Shown here piece by piece: positions 23,736 to 32,773 of a stretch of 64,000 nt of DNA. The translations under genes and the position numbers were made by a program. The stretch is taken from positions 1 through 64,000 of the forward strand of contig JAFSTC010000048.1 in the NCBI GenBank assembly GCA_017450705.1. The letters are read 5' to 3'. Positions within the stretch are counted from its first letter, which is position 1; each line of letters opens with the position of its first letter. The notes under the pieces were generated by a model. That model was not told the DNA's origin and ran no database searches. It worked only from the letters and a program-made list of their open reading frames with translations. This stretch comes from Lentisphaeria bacterium. Lineage in GTDB: Bacteria; Verrucomicrobiota; Lentisphaeria; Victivallales; Victivallaceae.

Positions 23736-23787
23736 TCCGATTTTTTCCGATGCGTTTTCCGACGATCTCCCCATGCGCCTCTTCCTT

Positions 23788-23815
23788 ACTATAGCATGGG
23801 TTTCACATATTTCAA
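23788..23815 (-). promoter_or_regulatory. Predicted promoter for the distal pilus module
   Basis: On the minus strand TTGAAA (23815-23810) and TATAGT (23793-23788), 16 bases apart. It would drive the genes from 23735 down to 19300 separately from the main tad operon. Confidence 0.6.
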
Positions 23816-23833
23816 CGTCCGGGAAAAGGAGGA

Positions 23834-24055
23834 TCAGGGGAACGGCTGGGCGACCATCCACATCAGGCGGCGGAACCAGTCGACGGCATAATTGCCGAAG
23901 AGACCGAAATTGTTTTCCTCGGTCACGGAGACGCCGGCCATTTCCAGCAGCGTCGTCCCCGCGTCTCCCACGGCCAGCGAGCCTCCCAGCAGGACGATCA
24001 CCGTGACGATGATGTATTCCATCAGCACGGAACCATCCGGTCTTCCGATCCTCAT
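23834..24055 (-). CDS. Flp-type pilin-like protein
   Basis: Encodes 73 residues, with GAGG before the ATG. It has a short basic leader ending in DG, then SVLMEYIIVTVIVLLGG: Gly at -1 and Glu at +5, the Flp/TadE cleavage pattern. The tail is short, aromatic and Trp-rich (WFRRLMWMVAQPF). It should be cut by the prepilin peptidase encoded at 45743-46291. The unusual hydrophobic tail suggests a minor pilin or a membrane-held pseudopilin rather than the main shaft protein. Confidence 0.72.
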   Translation of the reverse strand: MRIGRPDGSVLMEYIIVTVIVLLGGSLAVGDAGTTLLEMAGVSVTEENNFGLFGNYAVDWFRRLMWMVAQPFP

Positions 24056-24094
24056 GACGTCCTCTTTTTCCCTGCGGTCATCCGCGTCCGCGAC

Positions 24095-24976
24095 TTACTT
24101 GACCGACCGGTTGAACGTGGCTTTGTATTCGGGATGCTTTTTCAATTCGGCCTCTTCCAGCTGGTAGGCCAGGTTTTCGAAGGAGAGCTCCTCCAGTTTT
24201 TTGACGCACTCGGCCAGCTGCTGTCCGCCGGGGACCGAATAGTATTTCACCATCGCCTGGCGGGCACGCGACAGCCGCGACAGAAGCCTGCGGCTCATCG
24301 GGACCGTTTTGCATTTGACGTTTTCCTTTTCGAGGTAGATATCCAGATGCCGCGAGGTGAAGGTCCCGCTTTTGCTCGTATCCGTCGACAGCAGGACGAT
24401 CTCCGCCTGTCCCAGTTCGTTGGTCTTGACGCGCCAGTAGGTTTCCGACTCCGGACGCACGATCAGATACTCGTTGGCCAGGGGCTTGCGCTTCGTCTCC
24501 CGGTAGGAATCCACCCGCGTCCGCTCGACCTTGAGGGGGATCTCTTCGACCCGCGAACGGGATTCGAAATTCATGCACGGATTCATGCCGTCGAGAGAGT
24601 ATTTCAGCACGTTGGCCGACCACGAGAAGGGGAACATCCCGAAAGACAGCGCGCTGAAGACGTGGGAGACCAGCGCGACCGGGAAGAGACAGACGCCCGA
24701 AAGGACCTCATAAGACTCCCGCCAGCCCTGATAGGGGGTGTAAAGCGCGGAGACCTTCCTGACCTGATGCACCGTCACCTGGACATCCTCGACCTGTTCC
24801 ACCGTCACCTTGAACGAAGTGGAATCGGGGATCTCCCGGTCCATGGTCAGCACATACTGCGTTCCGGCCGCGCTCCGGGTATTTTCGGGCGTCTCCTTCG
24901 TCACGTCTTCCAGATGGTTCGCACACCCCGCGGCGAACAGCACGACGCCCGCCGCCATCCATGAAAGTCTTTTCAT
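24095..24976 (-). CDS. Lipoprotein of the tad locus
   Basis: Encodes 293 residues. The start at 24976 is chosen because it places a lipoprotein signal at the N-terminus: basic start, hydrophobic stretch, then FAAGC as the lipobox, with Cys about residue 18. Residues about 90-120 form a second hydrophobic segment with VCLFPVALVSHVFSALSFGMFP, which could be an amphipathic or membrane-dipping helix. The C-terminal half is helical. The position beside pilin and ATPase genes suggests a pilotin-like or periplasmic role in pilus assembly. No known family is recognised. Confidence 0.65.
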   Translation of the reverse strand: MKRLSWMAAGVVLFAAGCANHLEDVTKETPENTRSAAGTQYVLTMDREIPDSTSFKVTVEQVEDVQVTVHQVRKVSALYTPYQGWRESYEVLSGVCLFPVALVSHVFSALSFGMFPFSWSANVLKYSLDGMNPCMNFESRSRVEEIPLKVERTRVDSYRETKRKPLANEYLIVRPESETYWRVKTNELGQAEIVLLSTDTSKSGTFTSRHLDIYLEKENVKCKTVPMSRRLLSRLSRARQAMVKYYSVPGGQQLAECVKKLEELSFENLAYQLEEAELKKHPEYKATFNRSVK

Positions 24977-25031
24977 CTCATTTTTCCTTTTTTTTGTTTG
25001 CCGAGGCAGATCCTCTTGCAAGGTTACGGAT

Positions 25032-26048
25032 TCAATTGTCGGTGCGAATGAACTCGCCGGTGAAACGGCCGTTCCCGTCGGTCCCGGTCTGCCGCCACGC
25101 CCACTCTTCGGCCAGCGCGTACTCGCCGTGGTCCAGCGGCAGGACCCGGCTGATTCCCAGGACCTTGCGGCTGCCGTCGTCCAGGCGGCCCGTGTGGACG
25201 ACGTATTCCAGCGCCGCGACCACCTGATTGCGGATCGCGTTCAGCGGCAGGTCGAACCCCGCGTACATGGCGCAGGTCTCCAGCCGCAGCAGGCTGTCGC
25301 GGGCGCTGTTCGCGTGGATCGTCGACATGGAGCCCGAATGGCCCGTGTTCATCGCCTGGAGCAGATCCAGGGCCTCGCCGCCCCGGATCTCGCCGAGGAT
25401 GATCCGGTCCGGACGGAGACGCAGAGCCGAGTGGAGCAGATCCCTGAAGGTGACCTCGCCCTTGCCGTCCTTGTCCGGCCGGCGGGTCTCGAACGGGACG
25501 AGGTGCGGCTGACGCAGCTGGAGCTCGCAGGAGTCCTCGATCGTCAGGATCCGGTCGGCCGGGTCGATGTAGGAACTCAGCACGTTCAGGATCGAGGTCT
25601 TTCCCGAGCTTGTCGCGCCGCAGACCAAGATGTTTTTGCGTTTGCGCACCAGCGAGGCCAGATAGTCCAGCATCTCCTGCGAGATGCTCTGCCATTTCAC
25701 CAGATTCTCCGGCGAGAGGGAGTCCTGCCGGAATTTCCGGATCGACACCACCGTCCCGCACCGCGCCAGCGGCGGGATCACCACGTGGACGCGGGAACCG
25801 TCCGGAAGACGGGCGTCCAGACGCGGGTATTCCGCGTTCAGGACGCGCCCGACGGATTTTGCGATGTTGTTCGCCGCCGCCTGCAGGGCGGGTTCGCTGG
25901 GGAACGCGGACTCGACCTTCGTCAGGTGGCCCCCCTTTTCCACGTAGATGCTTCCCGGACCGTTGATCATGATCTCGCTCACCGCGGGATCGTCAAGCCA
26001 CGGTTTGACCGGCTCCAGAAACATGGCCAGATAAGAGACTCCGTTCAT
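25032..26048 (-). CDS. CpaF/TadA-type secretion ATPase (second copy)
   Basis: Encodes 338 residues, with GGAAAGG before the ATG. Motifs of the VirB11/CpaF family are intact: DARLPDGSRVHVVIPP, Walker A GATSSGKT (144-151), the Asp box TIEDSCEL, Walker B RIILGEIRGGE and the His box MNTGHSGSMSTIHAN. It is shorter than the other TadA here because it lacks the N-terminal region and FHA domain. Two motors in one tad locus could serve extension and retraction, or two different pilin sets. The start overlaps the end of the kinase-like gene by 56 bases. Confidence 0.9.
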   Translation of the reverse strand: MNGVSYLAMFLEPVKPWLDDPAVSEIMINGPGSIYVEKGGHLTKVESAFPSEPALQAAANNIAKSVGRVLNAEYPRLDARLPDGSRVHVVIPPLARCGTVVSIRKFRQDSLSPENLVKWQSISQEMLDYLASLVRKRKNILVCGATSSGKTSILNVLSSYIDPADRILTIEDSCELQLRQPHLVPFETRRPDKDGKGEVTFRDLLHSALRLRPDRIILGEIRGGEALDLLQAMNTGHSGSMSTIHANSARDSLLRLETCAMYAGFDLPLNAIRNQVVAALEYVVHTGRLDDGSRKVLGISRVLPLDHGEYALAEEWAWRQTGTDGNGRFTGEFIRTDN

Positions 26049-26964
26049 GCCTTTCCGCTCCTGTGTTCACAAGTTGCTGCAGTTTTCTGTTTTCCTCGTC
26101 GGCTGCCGCCGGATCCCCGGGGGGCAGGGGGACCGTGTGACTGAAGTCCAGCAGCACGGGCCGCCCGTCCTCCCGGAGCCCCAGATTCGCCCGGCGCAGA
26201 TCTCCGTGGCGCAGACCGCACCGGTGAAGCCGGTCCAGCGCCGTCTGAAAGCCCTCCGGAGAGTCCGTTTCACGCACGCAGGCTCCCGTCCGGCAGCGGG
26301 TGATGATGCACCACGGGGCCTCCCCGCGGGAAAAGGCGTAGAGTTCCGGGAAAAAAGGCTCCCCCGAAAACATCTCCAGCCACGCGAGTTCCCGGCGGAA
26401 CCTCGCCTCCGCGCCCGGGACGGGCAGTTTGACCGCGCATCGTTTCCCGCGAAAAACACCTCCGTAGACGGCGGATGTGCTTCCCCTGCCCAGGAAACAC
26501 CCGATCTCCGCGCCGTGAAAACGTCCGGGGACCGTCAGGTCCTTCCGGAGGGCTTGCCGCCCGTTCAGAACGGCCTCCGTCCAGCGGAACGCGCCCCCGC
26601 CGCACAGGGGACCTGTTTCCCGGGACCAGCGCCGCACGCTCTGCGGGAAGAGGGCGGGGGCGGCGGAGAAACGCATTCCCCCCAGCAGTTCCGCCATCCT
26701 GACGGCGGCGGCGCCCTCCCAGTCTGCGGCCGTGAGGCCGCCCTCCAGCACCCGGCCGCGCCGGGAGGGAGGGAACAGCCGCAGCAGATCCAGCGGCAGA
26801 AATCCGCGGCAGGAGATCCGGCTCACGCAATGCTCCTCGAGAAAGTGCAGCTCCGCCGCGATCCGCGCGCCGGATCCCGCAAAAGGCCCGGCGGGGTCGC
26901 CCGTCCCGCGGACGAGAACCGGACACTTTTCATTCAGTCGGCGGAGTGACAGCGTCGTCCGCAT
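25993..26964 (-). CDS. Kinase-like protein (degenerate Ser/Thr or RIO-type)
   Basis: Encodes 323 residues. The ATG at 26964 follows GGAGGAGGGG and lies inside the end of the PP2C gene. A glycine loop FLGRGSTSAVYGG, Lys in CAVKLP, catalytic GLRHGDLRRANLGL and metal motif LLDFSHT are visible. The HGD...N and DFS pattern, rather than HRD and DFG, is like aminoglycoside-type or Bud32-type kinases. The first 160 residues match nothing I know. It is translated with the phosphatase and CpaF genes, so it probably acts on pilus or FHA proteins. Activity uncertain. Confidence 0.7.
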   Translation of the reverse strand: MRTTLSLRRLNEKCPVLVRGTGDPAGPFAGSGARIAAELHFLEEHCVSRISCRGFLPLDLLRLFPPSRRGRVLEGGLTAADWEGAAAVRMAELLGGMRFSAAPALFPQSVRRWSRETGPLCGGGAFRWTEAVLNGRQALRKDLTVPGRFHGAEIGCFLGRGSTSAVYGGVFRGKRCAVKLPVPGAEARFRRELAWLEMFSGEPFFPELYAFSRGEAPWCIITRCRTGACVRETDSPEGFQTALDRLHRCGLRHGDLRRANLGLREDGRPVLLDFSHTVPLPPGDPAAADEENRKLQQLVNTGAERHERSLLSGHVSGAGQTVA

Positions 26965-27766
26965 CGTTCCCCTCCTCCCATGCCGCCCGGGACGGCGTCG
27001 ATTCTTTCTCCTTGAGGACATCTTCCGAAATTTCCGGAAGCCGTCCGAGAGATACCACCACGGCGGTGGCGTTGTCCACGCCGCCGCAGTCGAGAGATTT
27101 TTTGACCAGGGTCTCCGCAAGCTCCGCGGGGGGGGCCCCGGAACCCAGGACCTGTTTCAGCCCGTCGTCGCCGAGCAGCCGGTAAACGCCGTCGGAACAC
27201 AGCAGGAAAAGATCGCCTTCCCGCAGTTCCAGCTCGCGCGTTTCGACGAAAAAGTTCGCGCCGCATCCGACGGCATTGGTCAGTACGCCCTGAAATTTTC
27301 TGGCGAGGCGCTCCTCGGGGATCCCCATGGCCCCCGCCACGGTGTGGTCTGAAGAAAGCTGTTCGAGCGTCCGGCCGCGCAGACGGTAGCATCGGCTGTC
27401 GCCGGCGTAGAAGAGCATGGCTTTGTCGGGCTGGAAGGGATCGAAAAGGAGCGCGATCACCGTCGCTCCCATGCCCCGCAGGTGGTTCTTCTCCGCGTAG
27501 GCCTGGATCTTCGCATCGGCCTCGTAGGCCAGCTGCGCCGCGGCCGCCGGCTCCCTCAGGGGCGCGTGTCCCGCCTTGCGGAGCATGTCGATGACCATGG
27601 CGCTGGCCAGCTCCCCGCCTTCGCCGCCGCCCATGCCGTCGGAGACGGCGAAGAGGCCCGCCGCCGGCATACAGCACCAGGAGTCCTGGTTCTCTTTCCG
27701 CACCAGTCCCGTGTGGGTTGCCGCCGCCGCCGTGAAATACTTCTTGCCGAAAAGTGTGAAAGCCAT
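26930..27766 (-). CDS. PP2C-type Ser/Thr protein phosphatase
   Basis: Encodes 278 residues. Stp1/PrpC-type motifs occur in order: THTGLVRKENQDS, VSDGMGGGEGGE, ATVIALLF, LFYAGDSRCYRLR, LLCSDGVYRL and GGVDNATAVVV. The metal-binding Asp residues are all present, so it should be active. The acidic C-terminal tail (about residues 245-278) is extra. It should remove phosphate from Ser/Thr on proteins modified by the kinases encoded at 37669 and perhaps 25993. It is tightly packed between an FHA gene and the kinase-like gene. Confidence 0.92.
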   Translation of the reverse strand: MAFTLFGKKYFTAAAATHTGLVRKENQDSWCCMPAAGLFAVSDGMGGGEGGELASAMVIDMLRKAGHAPLREPAAAAQLAYEADAKIQAYAEKNHLRGMGATVIALLFDPFQPDKAMLFYAGDSRCYRLRGRTLEQLSSDHTVAGAMGIPEERLARKFQGVLTNAVGCGANFFVETRELELREGDLFLLCSDGVYRLLGDDGLKQVLGSGAPPAELAETLVKKSLDCGGVDNATAVVVSLGRLPEISEDVLKEKESTPSRAAWEEGNDADDAVTPPTE

Positions 27767-27773
27767 CCCTGAT

Positions 27774-30107
27774 CTACCTCGAATATTGTTTGAAACCCCA
27801 CATGCGCCGCACCACCGGATCGCCGGGAAGCCCCTGACTCAGGATCGAATCCCGGATCACGATCTTTTTTTCGTCCGGCGCCGTGTTGTACTCCCGTCCC
27901 AGTTTGATGAGAGGCATGCGCAGCTGTTTGAATTCGCGGGCGAATTCTTCCAGCCGTCCGTCGCCGACCTGTTCCCCGCGCAGGAATATCTCCATGGCCA
28001 GCGCCAGGACCCGCTGACGCTTCTGCGCGTATTTTCCCGAAGCGAATCCCTTCGCCAGATCGTCCCGCAGTTCGAGGATCGTCCCCGTGCGCTCGTACAG
28101 CCGTTCGAAAGCGCCCGCGCGCAGGGCGTCGTGGCCCTTCCGGTCCGCGAAGGTCCTGAAGGTGCGGATCGCCGACAGCAGATCCCGGAACTTCACGATC
28201 TCGGGACGGAAACGGCTCTCCCCGTACACCGACCGGTCGTAGGGCGCCGGAAGAGCGTAGATGTATTCGAAGAATCCCTCTATGCCCAGGAGCCTGTCGT
28301 ATTCGCCCGCCGGCTGTTCCCGCAGACGGGAGGGCATCCGGTGCTCCAGAACGTCGCAGTCAAAGACCTTTTTCATCACGGCTTCATCCTTGAAGACCCG
28401 TACGAAATCGGGCAGGCCGGGGTCCTCCGTCAGGCCGTTTTCGCGGAGACTCCGGATCAGGGGCTTCAGATTGGCCGCCGTCGCCAGCAGGATCTCGAAG
28501 CTGCGTTCCCTGTTTTTGCGCAGCGTGGCGATGTGCGCGTCGACGGCGCACTGTTCGAGCGAGGGCAGTTCCAGCCGGATCGCCTCCAGCCCGGCAAAGT
28601 CCAGCGCCTGCAGCAGAAGAAGGCCGCGTTTCACCTCTTTGCCGGAGCGCTGAAGCATGCCCAGCGGCGTCATGCATTTCTCGATCCGGAGCCGGATGGC
28701 GCTGTCCGCATTCTGCTTCAGCTCCTCCAGATCCCGCAGGACGAGAGCCAGATTTTCGGACTCCGGACCGATCCTGGCGAGGATCTCGGCCAGCTTGTCG
28801 AGACAACTCAGGTTCCGGTCGATCTGCCGGCGCATCGTGCCCGCGGCTTCCAGCAGTTTTTTCACGTAGGCGGGAGGGGCGGTCTTGAAGAAGCGCTCCA
28901 TGCCGCGGATGTTCTCCGCCGCCTTTCTCAGATCGGCGGCGTTCTCCTGATTCCTGTCGTCGGCGAGGGCGGTCTCGGCCAGCAGGAAGGCGTCCAGCAG
29001 TTTTTTTGCGGCGAAGGCCTCCTTGCGCATTTCCGGAGCGGCGGTGGTGTTCCAGCCCCACAGGTTCGGATCCGCTTCGGTGATCATGCCCAGGATGTGC
29101 GAGGCGCCCACCCAGTCGCCCGAGTCCAGGGCGTTTCTGGCTTTGGCCCAGTTGGAGAAGACCTTTTCCCACACGGCGATGGATTGTTCCAGTTCGCTGC
29201 AGGCGATCTGGCTGTTCTCCGCCCCGCGGCGGGTCCGGGACTCCTGCAGAAGTTCGCGGGCCCTGCCGAACCGGGTCGCCGCGGCCTCCTGTCTGGCCTG
29301 CTCCAAGCAGATCTCCGAGGAGCTTTTCACGCCCAGCAGCAGCCAGTTCAGCGCCAGCACGATGAAGATCGTCACCGCCACCACGCCCAGACTGTACCAG
29401 ATGCGTATTTTGGAGTGCTCCATGCGGCCGTCCACGAATTTGAAATCCACGAAGGAGATGCTGATCACGTCGTCGTCCGCCAGAAGACGTTCGGTGTTGG
29501 AGCCCAGTTTCGTCCCGTTGACGAACGTGCCGTTCTTGCTCCCCAGATCACGGAGCCAGCACCCGTCGGCCTTGATGGCAAACTCCGCATGCTTCTGGGA
29601 GACGAGCTGTTCGCCGATGAGCAGATCGCACCCCGGTGCGGAACCCGCGATCATCCGCGGCTTGTTCAGGGGGACGGCTTCCCCTTTTCTGGCCGTGTTC
29701 AGGTAGACGACTTCGTGGAGGACCGCCGTGGAACGCCTGACCTGTTCCACGAAAAGGGTGCAGTTGCCGATGGCGATCTGGTCGCCGGGAGCCAGGTTTT
29801 TTTCCTGTATCCGCTTCGACCTGTAAAAAATGCCGTTGCTGCTCCCCGTGTCGCGCAGGCAGAAACGGCCCTTGCGCATCAGGATCACCGCATGGTGTCC
29901 GCTGGCGACGCTGTCCTCATGGGGGATCACCCAGGTGCAGTCGGAACTGCGGCCGATGGTGATGGTTTCCGAGGGCAGCAGCTCGGGCGTCTCGTACAGG
30001 ACTCTGCCGTTGAATTCCAGCCGCAGAGCCAGACGTTCCGCTTTCTTTTTCCACCATGTTCCCCGCCGGGCCGGCGGGGCGGGGGGCTGCCCGGCCGTTA
30101 CTCCCAT
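27774..30107 (-). CDS. Membrane protein with two FHA domains and large C-terminal region (copy 2)
   Basis: Encodes 777 residues. The start at 30107 has GGAGGA just before it and overlaps the end of the upstream FHA gene by 10 bases. Layout equals that of the protein at 19300-21672: FHA 1 (TIGRSSDCTWVIP, GSSNGIF), FHA 2 (LRDLGSKNGTFVNG), one membrane helix (IFIVLALNWLLLGV), then a long helical region ending GLPGDPVVRRMWGFK. FHA 1 may not bind phosphothreonine the same way, as its loop is GSSNG. It is a reader for the locus phosphorylation system. It lies next to the phosphatase gene. Confidence 0.85.
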   Translation of the reverse strand: MGVTAGQPPAPPARRGTWWKKKAERLALRLEFNGRVLYETPELLPSETITIGRSSDCTWVIPHEDSVASGHHAVILMRKGRFCLRDTGSSNGIFYRSKRIQEKNLAPGDQIAIGNCTLFVEQVRRSTAVLHEVVYLNTARKGEAVPLNKPRMIAGSAPGCDLLIGEQLVSQKHAEFAIKADGCWLRDLGSKNGTFVNGTKLGSNTERLLADDDVISISFVDFKFVDGRMEHSKIRIWYSLGVVAVTIFIVLALNWLLLGVKSSSEICLEQARQEAAATRFGRARELLQESRTRRGAENSQIACSELEQSIAVWEKVFSNWAKARNALDSGDWVGASHILGMITEADPNLWGWNTTAAPEMRKEAFAAKKLLDAFLLAETALADDRNQENAADLRKAAENIRGMERFFKTAPPAYVKKLLEAAGTMRRQIDRNLSCLDKLAEILARIGPESENLALVLRDLEELKQNADSAIRLRIEKCMTPLGMLQRSGKEVKRGLLLLQALDFAGLEAIRLELPSLEQCAVDAHIATLRKNRERSFEILLATAANLKPLIRSLRENGLTEDPGLPDFVRVFKDEAVMKKVFDCDVLEHRMPSRLREQPAGEYDRLLGIEGFFEYIYALPAPYDRSVYGESRFRPEIVKFRDLLSAIRTFRTFADRKGHDALRAGAFERLYERTGTILELRDDLAKGFASGKYAQKRQRVLALAMEIFLRGEQVGDGRLEEFAREFKQLRMPLIKLGREYNTAPDEKKIVIRDSILSQGLPGDPVVRRMWGFKQYSR

Positions 30108-31834
30108 ATGTTCCTCCGGAGTGTGAAGTAGCGCAAGTCGTCGGGCGAGGAAAACACCGTCTTGCACAGCTCCATGACGGCATTTTCCTTGTGCCGGTTC
30201 CCGCTCAGTTTCGCGGTATTGTACTGGATCTTCTGGCCGTTGTACCAGATCGTCTGCATGGCGCGCAGCCGGCGGAGCTGGTTCAGGGCGTTGCGTTCCA
30301 GCGCGGCGTTGCGGTTCCTGCCGCTCTCCATGAGGACCCGCTGCAGCAGCAGATAGGTCCGGGCCCATTCGAAGGGAGCCTGTTTCGAGAGATGCCGCGA
30401 GATCTCATCCATCATGACGCCGGGATCGCCGTCGTACCGGTATTCCCGGTCTCCCTCCCAGTGGCACTGGAGATAGGCCTGCGAGAACTTCAGGAAAGGC
30501 GTGTTGGAAATGAAGCTCTGGCCTCTGGCCCGTTCGGACGAGGGGATCTCGGCCAGCCGGATGAACGCCTCGCTGCCCGTGCGGAAAAAGAGGACCTCCC
30601 CGTACCAGGAGCGTCCCTCCGCCTCCCGGCGGTATTCCACGCTCAGGCAGGGCAGACCGTTCTCCGAACCGATGAAGAAAACGTCGGAGATCTGCGAGAG
30701 GCTCCAGCGCTTGTTTTCGGTCTGGAACTCGGCCAGCATGGCGGAGAGCACCTCTCTGCGCTCCTGATTCAGGAAGGCCGGGGACTGTTTGCGGATGAAA
30801 AAGATCCGCAGCGGGACGGATCCGTCTTTGCCGCAGCGGGTGAAAATGGAGATTTTGTCCTTGCCCGCTTCGACCCGGGTCCGTCCCTCGAGGGAGGGAT
30901 AGGCCAGCGAAAAACCTCCGGCCCTGTGTCCCCCCGTCCCGGGATCGGCGAAGGCTCCCGCCGCGTTGCCCCGCGCATCGACGGGCCAGGTCAGAGAGAC
31001 CTCCTTCGGCGGCGATTTGAACATGTAGAGCGCGACGAGGAGCCCGACGGCCGCCAGAACCCCCAGCACGTATTTGAAGGTCTTGCCCGTGGAGCGTTTC
31101 CGGTCGGCGTTGCGGAGCAGATTCATTTCCTCCATGCTGGCCAGCCGGGTGTGCATGACATCCGTCTTGAAAGCGTCCCCCTGTCCGGCGGGGCTTTCGC
31201 CGGAGACGGGCGCCGCTGCCTCCGGGGACGGTCCCGTTCCCCCGGGATCGGTCCGGGTCTCTCCCGGACAGGTCTTCATCTCCCCCGGATCGGTCCGGGC
31301 CTCTCCCGGACAGGTCTTCATCTCCCCCGGATCGGTCCGGGTCTCTCCCGGACAGGTCTTCATCTCCCCCGGATCGGTCCGGGTCTCTCCCGGACAGGTC
31401 TGCGTCTCTCCCGGACAGGTCTTTCCCTGTTCGGGACGATCCGGGGAAGGAGCGGGAACGGCGGGCGCCGGCAGGGAAGCGCCGGGGACCAGCGTGGTCG
31501 CTTCGGAAGAATCTTCCTCCGGCGCCGGGGCCGCGGCGTCTCCGCCGGAAAAGAGGAAACCGATCTCGATGTGTTTGCCCAGAGCCAGTCTGTCGCCCTC
31601 CTTTATTTCCGTTTTTTCGAGCAGGGGGGAGCCGTTGAGCAGCGTGCCGTGGGAACTCAGGTTCTCCGCCGCCACGCCGTTCTGACGGACTTCGAGTTTC
31701 AGGTGTTTCCCCGAGATGTCCGGCTGGATCAGGTGGACGTCCGCCGAACGGGACCGCCCGGCGGTATGCTCTCCCGGAGCGAGGACGCTTTCCTGTGTCT
31801 TTTCGGAATCCGTGTAGATGATGCAGCGTATCAT
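30098..31834 (-). CDS. FHA-domain membrane protein with Pro/Glu/Thr repeats
   Basis: Encodes 578 residues, with GAGGGAAG before the ATG. The FHA domain spans about residues 1-95 (AGRSRSADVHL, SGKHLKL, SSHGTLLNG). Residues 139-198 are a tandem repeat of a TCPGETRTDPGEMK-type unit, four imperfect copies. One membrane helix (253-272) is followed by an about 300-residue outer domain with no recognised fold. The order puts the FHA domain in the cytoplasm. The repeat is a flexible, Cys- and Thr-rich spacer that might itself be phosphorylated. It is cotranscribed with TadC upstream and FHA copy 2 downstream. Confidence 0.8.
   Translation of the reverse strand: MIRCIIYTDSEKTQESVLAPGEHTAGRSRSADVHLIQPDISGKHLKLEVRQNGVAAENLSSHGTLLNGSPLLEKTEIKEGDRLALGKHIEIGFLFSGGDAAAPAPEEDSSEATTLVPGASLPAPAVPAPSPDRPEQGKTCPGETQTCPGETRTDPGEMKTCPGETRTDPGEMKTCPGEARTDPGEMKTCPGETRTDPGGTGPSPEAAAPVSGESPAGQGDAFKTDVMHTRLASMEEMNLLRNADRKRSTGKTFKYVLGVLAAVGLLVALYMFKSPPKEVSLTWPVDARGNAAGAFADPGTGGHRAGGFSLAYPSLEGRTRVEAGKDKISIFTRCGKDGSVPLRIFFIRKQSPAFLNQERREVLSAMLAEFQTENKRWSLSQISDVFFIGSENGLPCLSVEYRREAEGRSWYGEVLFFRTGSEAFIRLAEIPSSERARGQSFISNTPFLKFSQAYLQCHWEGDREYRYDGDPGVMMDEISRHLSKQAPFEWARTYLLLQRVLMESGRNRNAALERNALNQLRRLRAMQTIWYNGQKIQYNTAKLSGNRHKENAVMELCKTVFSSPDDLRYFTLRRNIWE
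31241..31420 (-). repeat. 42-bp coding tandem repeat in the FHA protein
   Basis: Four near-identical copies of a unit coding for 14 residues with TCPGE and TDPGEMK. Copies differ mainly by synonymous or single changes, so copy number may vary between strains. Confidence 0.8.
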
Positions 31835-31852
31835 GTGACAAACTTCCCTCTG

Positions 31853-32758
31853 TTAGAACAGCCCCGCCATGCCCGAGGATTGGACCCGCAGATAGATCGG
31901 AACGAATATGATGATGAAGACCGACGGCATGATGAAGAGAGCCATGGGGATCATCATCAGCGACGGGGCCCGCTGGGCTCGTCTCTCCGCCGCCGCCACC
32001 CGGACCCGGCGGATCTCCTCGGCGTTGATGCGCAGCGTTTCGGTGATGGACGACCCCATCTCCGTTCCCTGCACCACCGCGTTGACGAGACTGCGGAACT
32101 CGTCGATCCCCAGCCGGTCCGCCATGGCCTTGAGCGCGTCGTTGCGGTTGCTGCCCAGCTCCAGCATTTTCAGCGTGATCCCGAACTCCTGGGTGAGCGG
32201 CGCGGGGAGCGAGCGCTCCACGTAGTACCGGACGGCGGCCGAGAAATCCAGTCCCGCCGCCATGGCCGAAGAGATCAGATCGATGGCGAAGGGAAGCGCC
32301 CGGCGGATGGAGTTCTGCCGCGCTTCGGCCAGGTTCTGGATCTGGACCGCCGGGATCAGCCAGCCGGTGAAGCCGAAGATGAGGACGCCCCCGAGCATGT
32401 AGGGGGGATCCGTTTCGAGGAGCAGCAGTACGACGGCGCCGCAGACGCCCAGCAGGACCGCCCACAGCAGCTGACAGGCGAAGACATCTTCCGGATCCAG
32501 CGGCAGGGCCGCCCGTTTGATGTCCGCGGCGACGGTCTCGCTTTTCGTGCCGAAAAGGTCTTTCAGTCCCGAGCCGAAAGTATCCTTGAGGATCTTGATC
32601 TCATTGGGAAACCCGCTGAAGGTGAAGGGCAGGGGAAGATCCTTGCGGAGATTCTCCCGCTTCTTCGCCGTGAAAAAGAATTTCCCGCCCAGCACCAGCA
32701 GAAAGACGGCGAGAAAGCTCAGCACTCTGGCCAGCGTCGCGTAAATCTGTTCGTCCAT
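31853..32758 (-). CDS. tadC: TadC-type inner-membrane platform protein
   Basis: Encodes 301 residues with a T2SF (GspF/TadC) domain. There is an N-terminal membrane helix (about 9-28), a cytoplasmic stretch, two adjacent helices (about 98-140), the conserved cytoplasmic block RRALPFAIDLISSAMAAGLDF and GIDEFRSLVNAVVQG, then RAQRAPSLMMIPMALFIMP and a final helix. It forms the platform with TadB and couples the ATPase to pilin extraction. Spacing to tadB is 15 bases. Length is normal for the family. Confidence 0.9.
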   Translation of the reverse strand: MDEQIYATLARVLSFLAVFLLVLGGKFFFTAKKRENLRKDLPLPFTFSGFPNEIKILKDTFGSGLKDLFGTKSETVAADIKRAALPLDPEDVFACQLLWAVLLGVCGAVVLLLLETDPPYMLGGVLIFGFTGWLIPAVQIQNLAEARQNSIRRALPFAIDLISSAMAAGLDFSAAVRYYVERSLPAPLTQEFGITLKMLELGSNRNDALKAMADRLGIDEFRSLVNAVVQGTEMGSSITETLRINAEEIRRVRVAAAERRAQRAPSLMMIPMALFIMPSVFIIIFVPIYLRVQSSGMAGLF

Positions 32759-32773
32759 ATCGCTTCCCCTCTC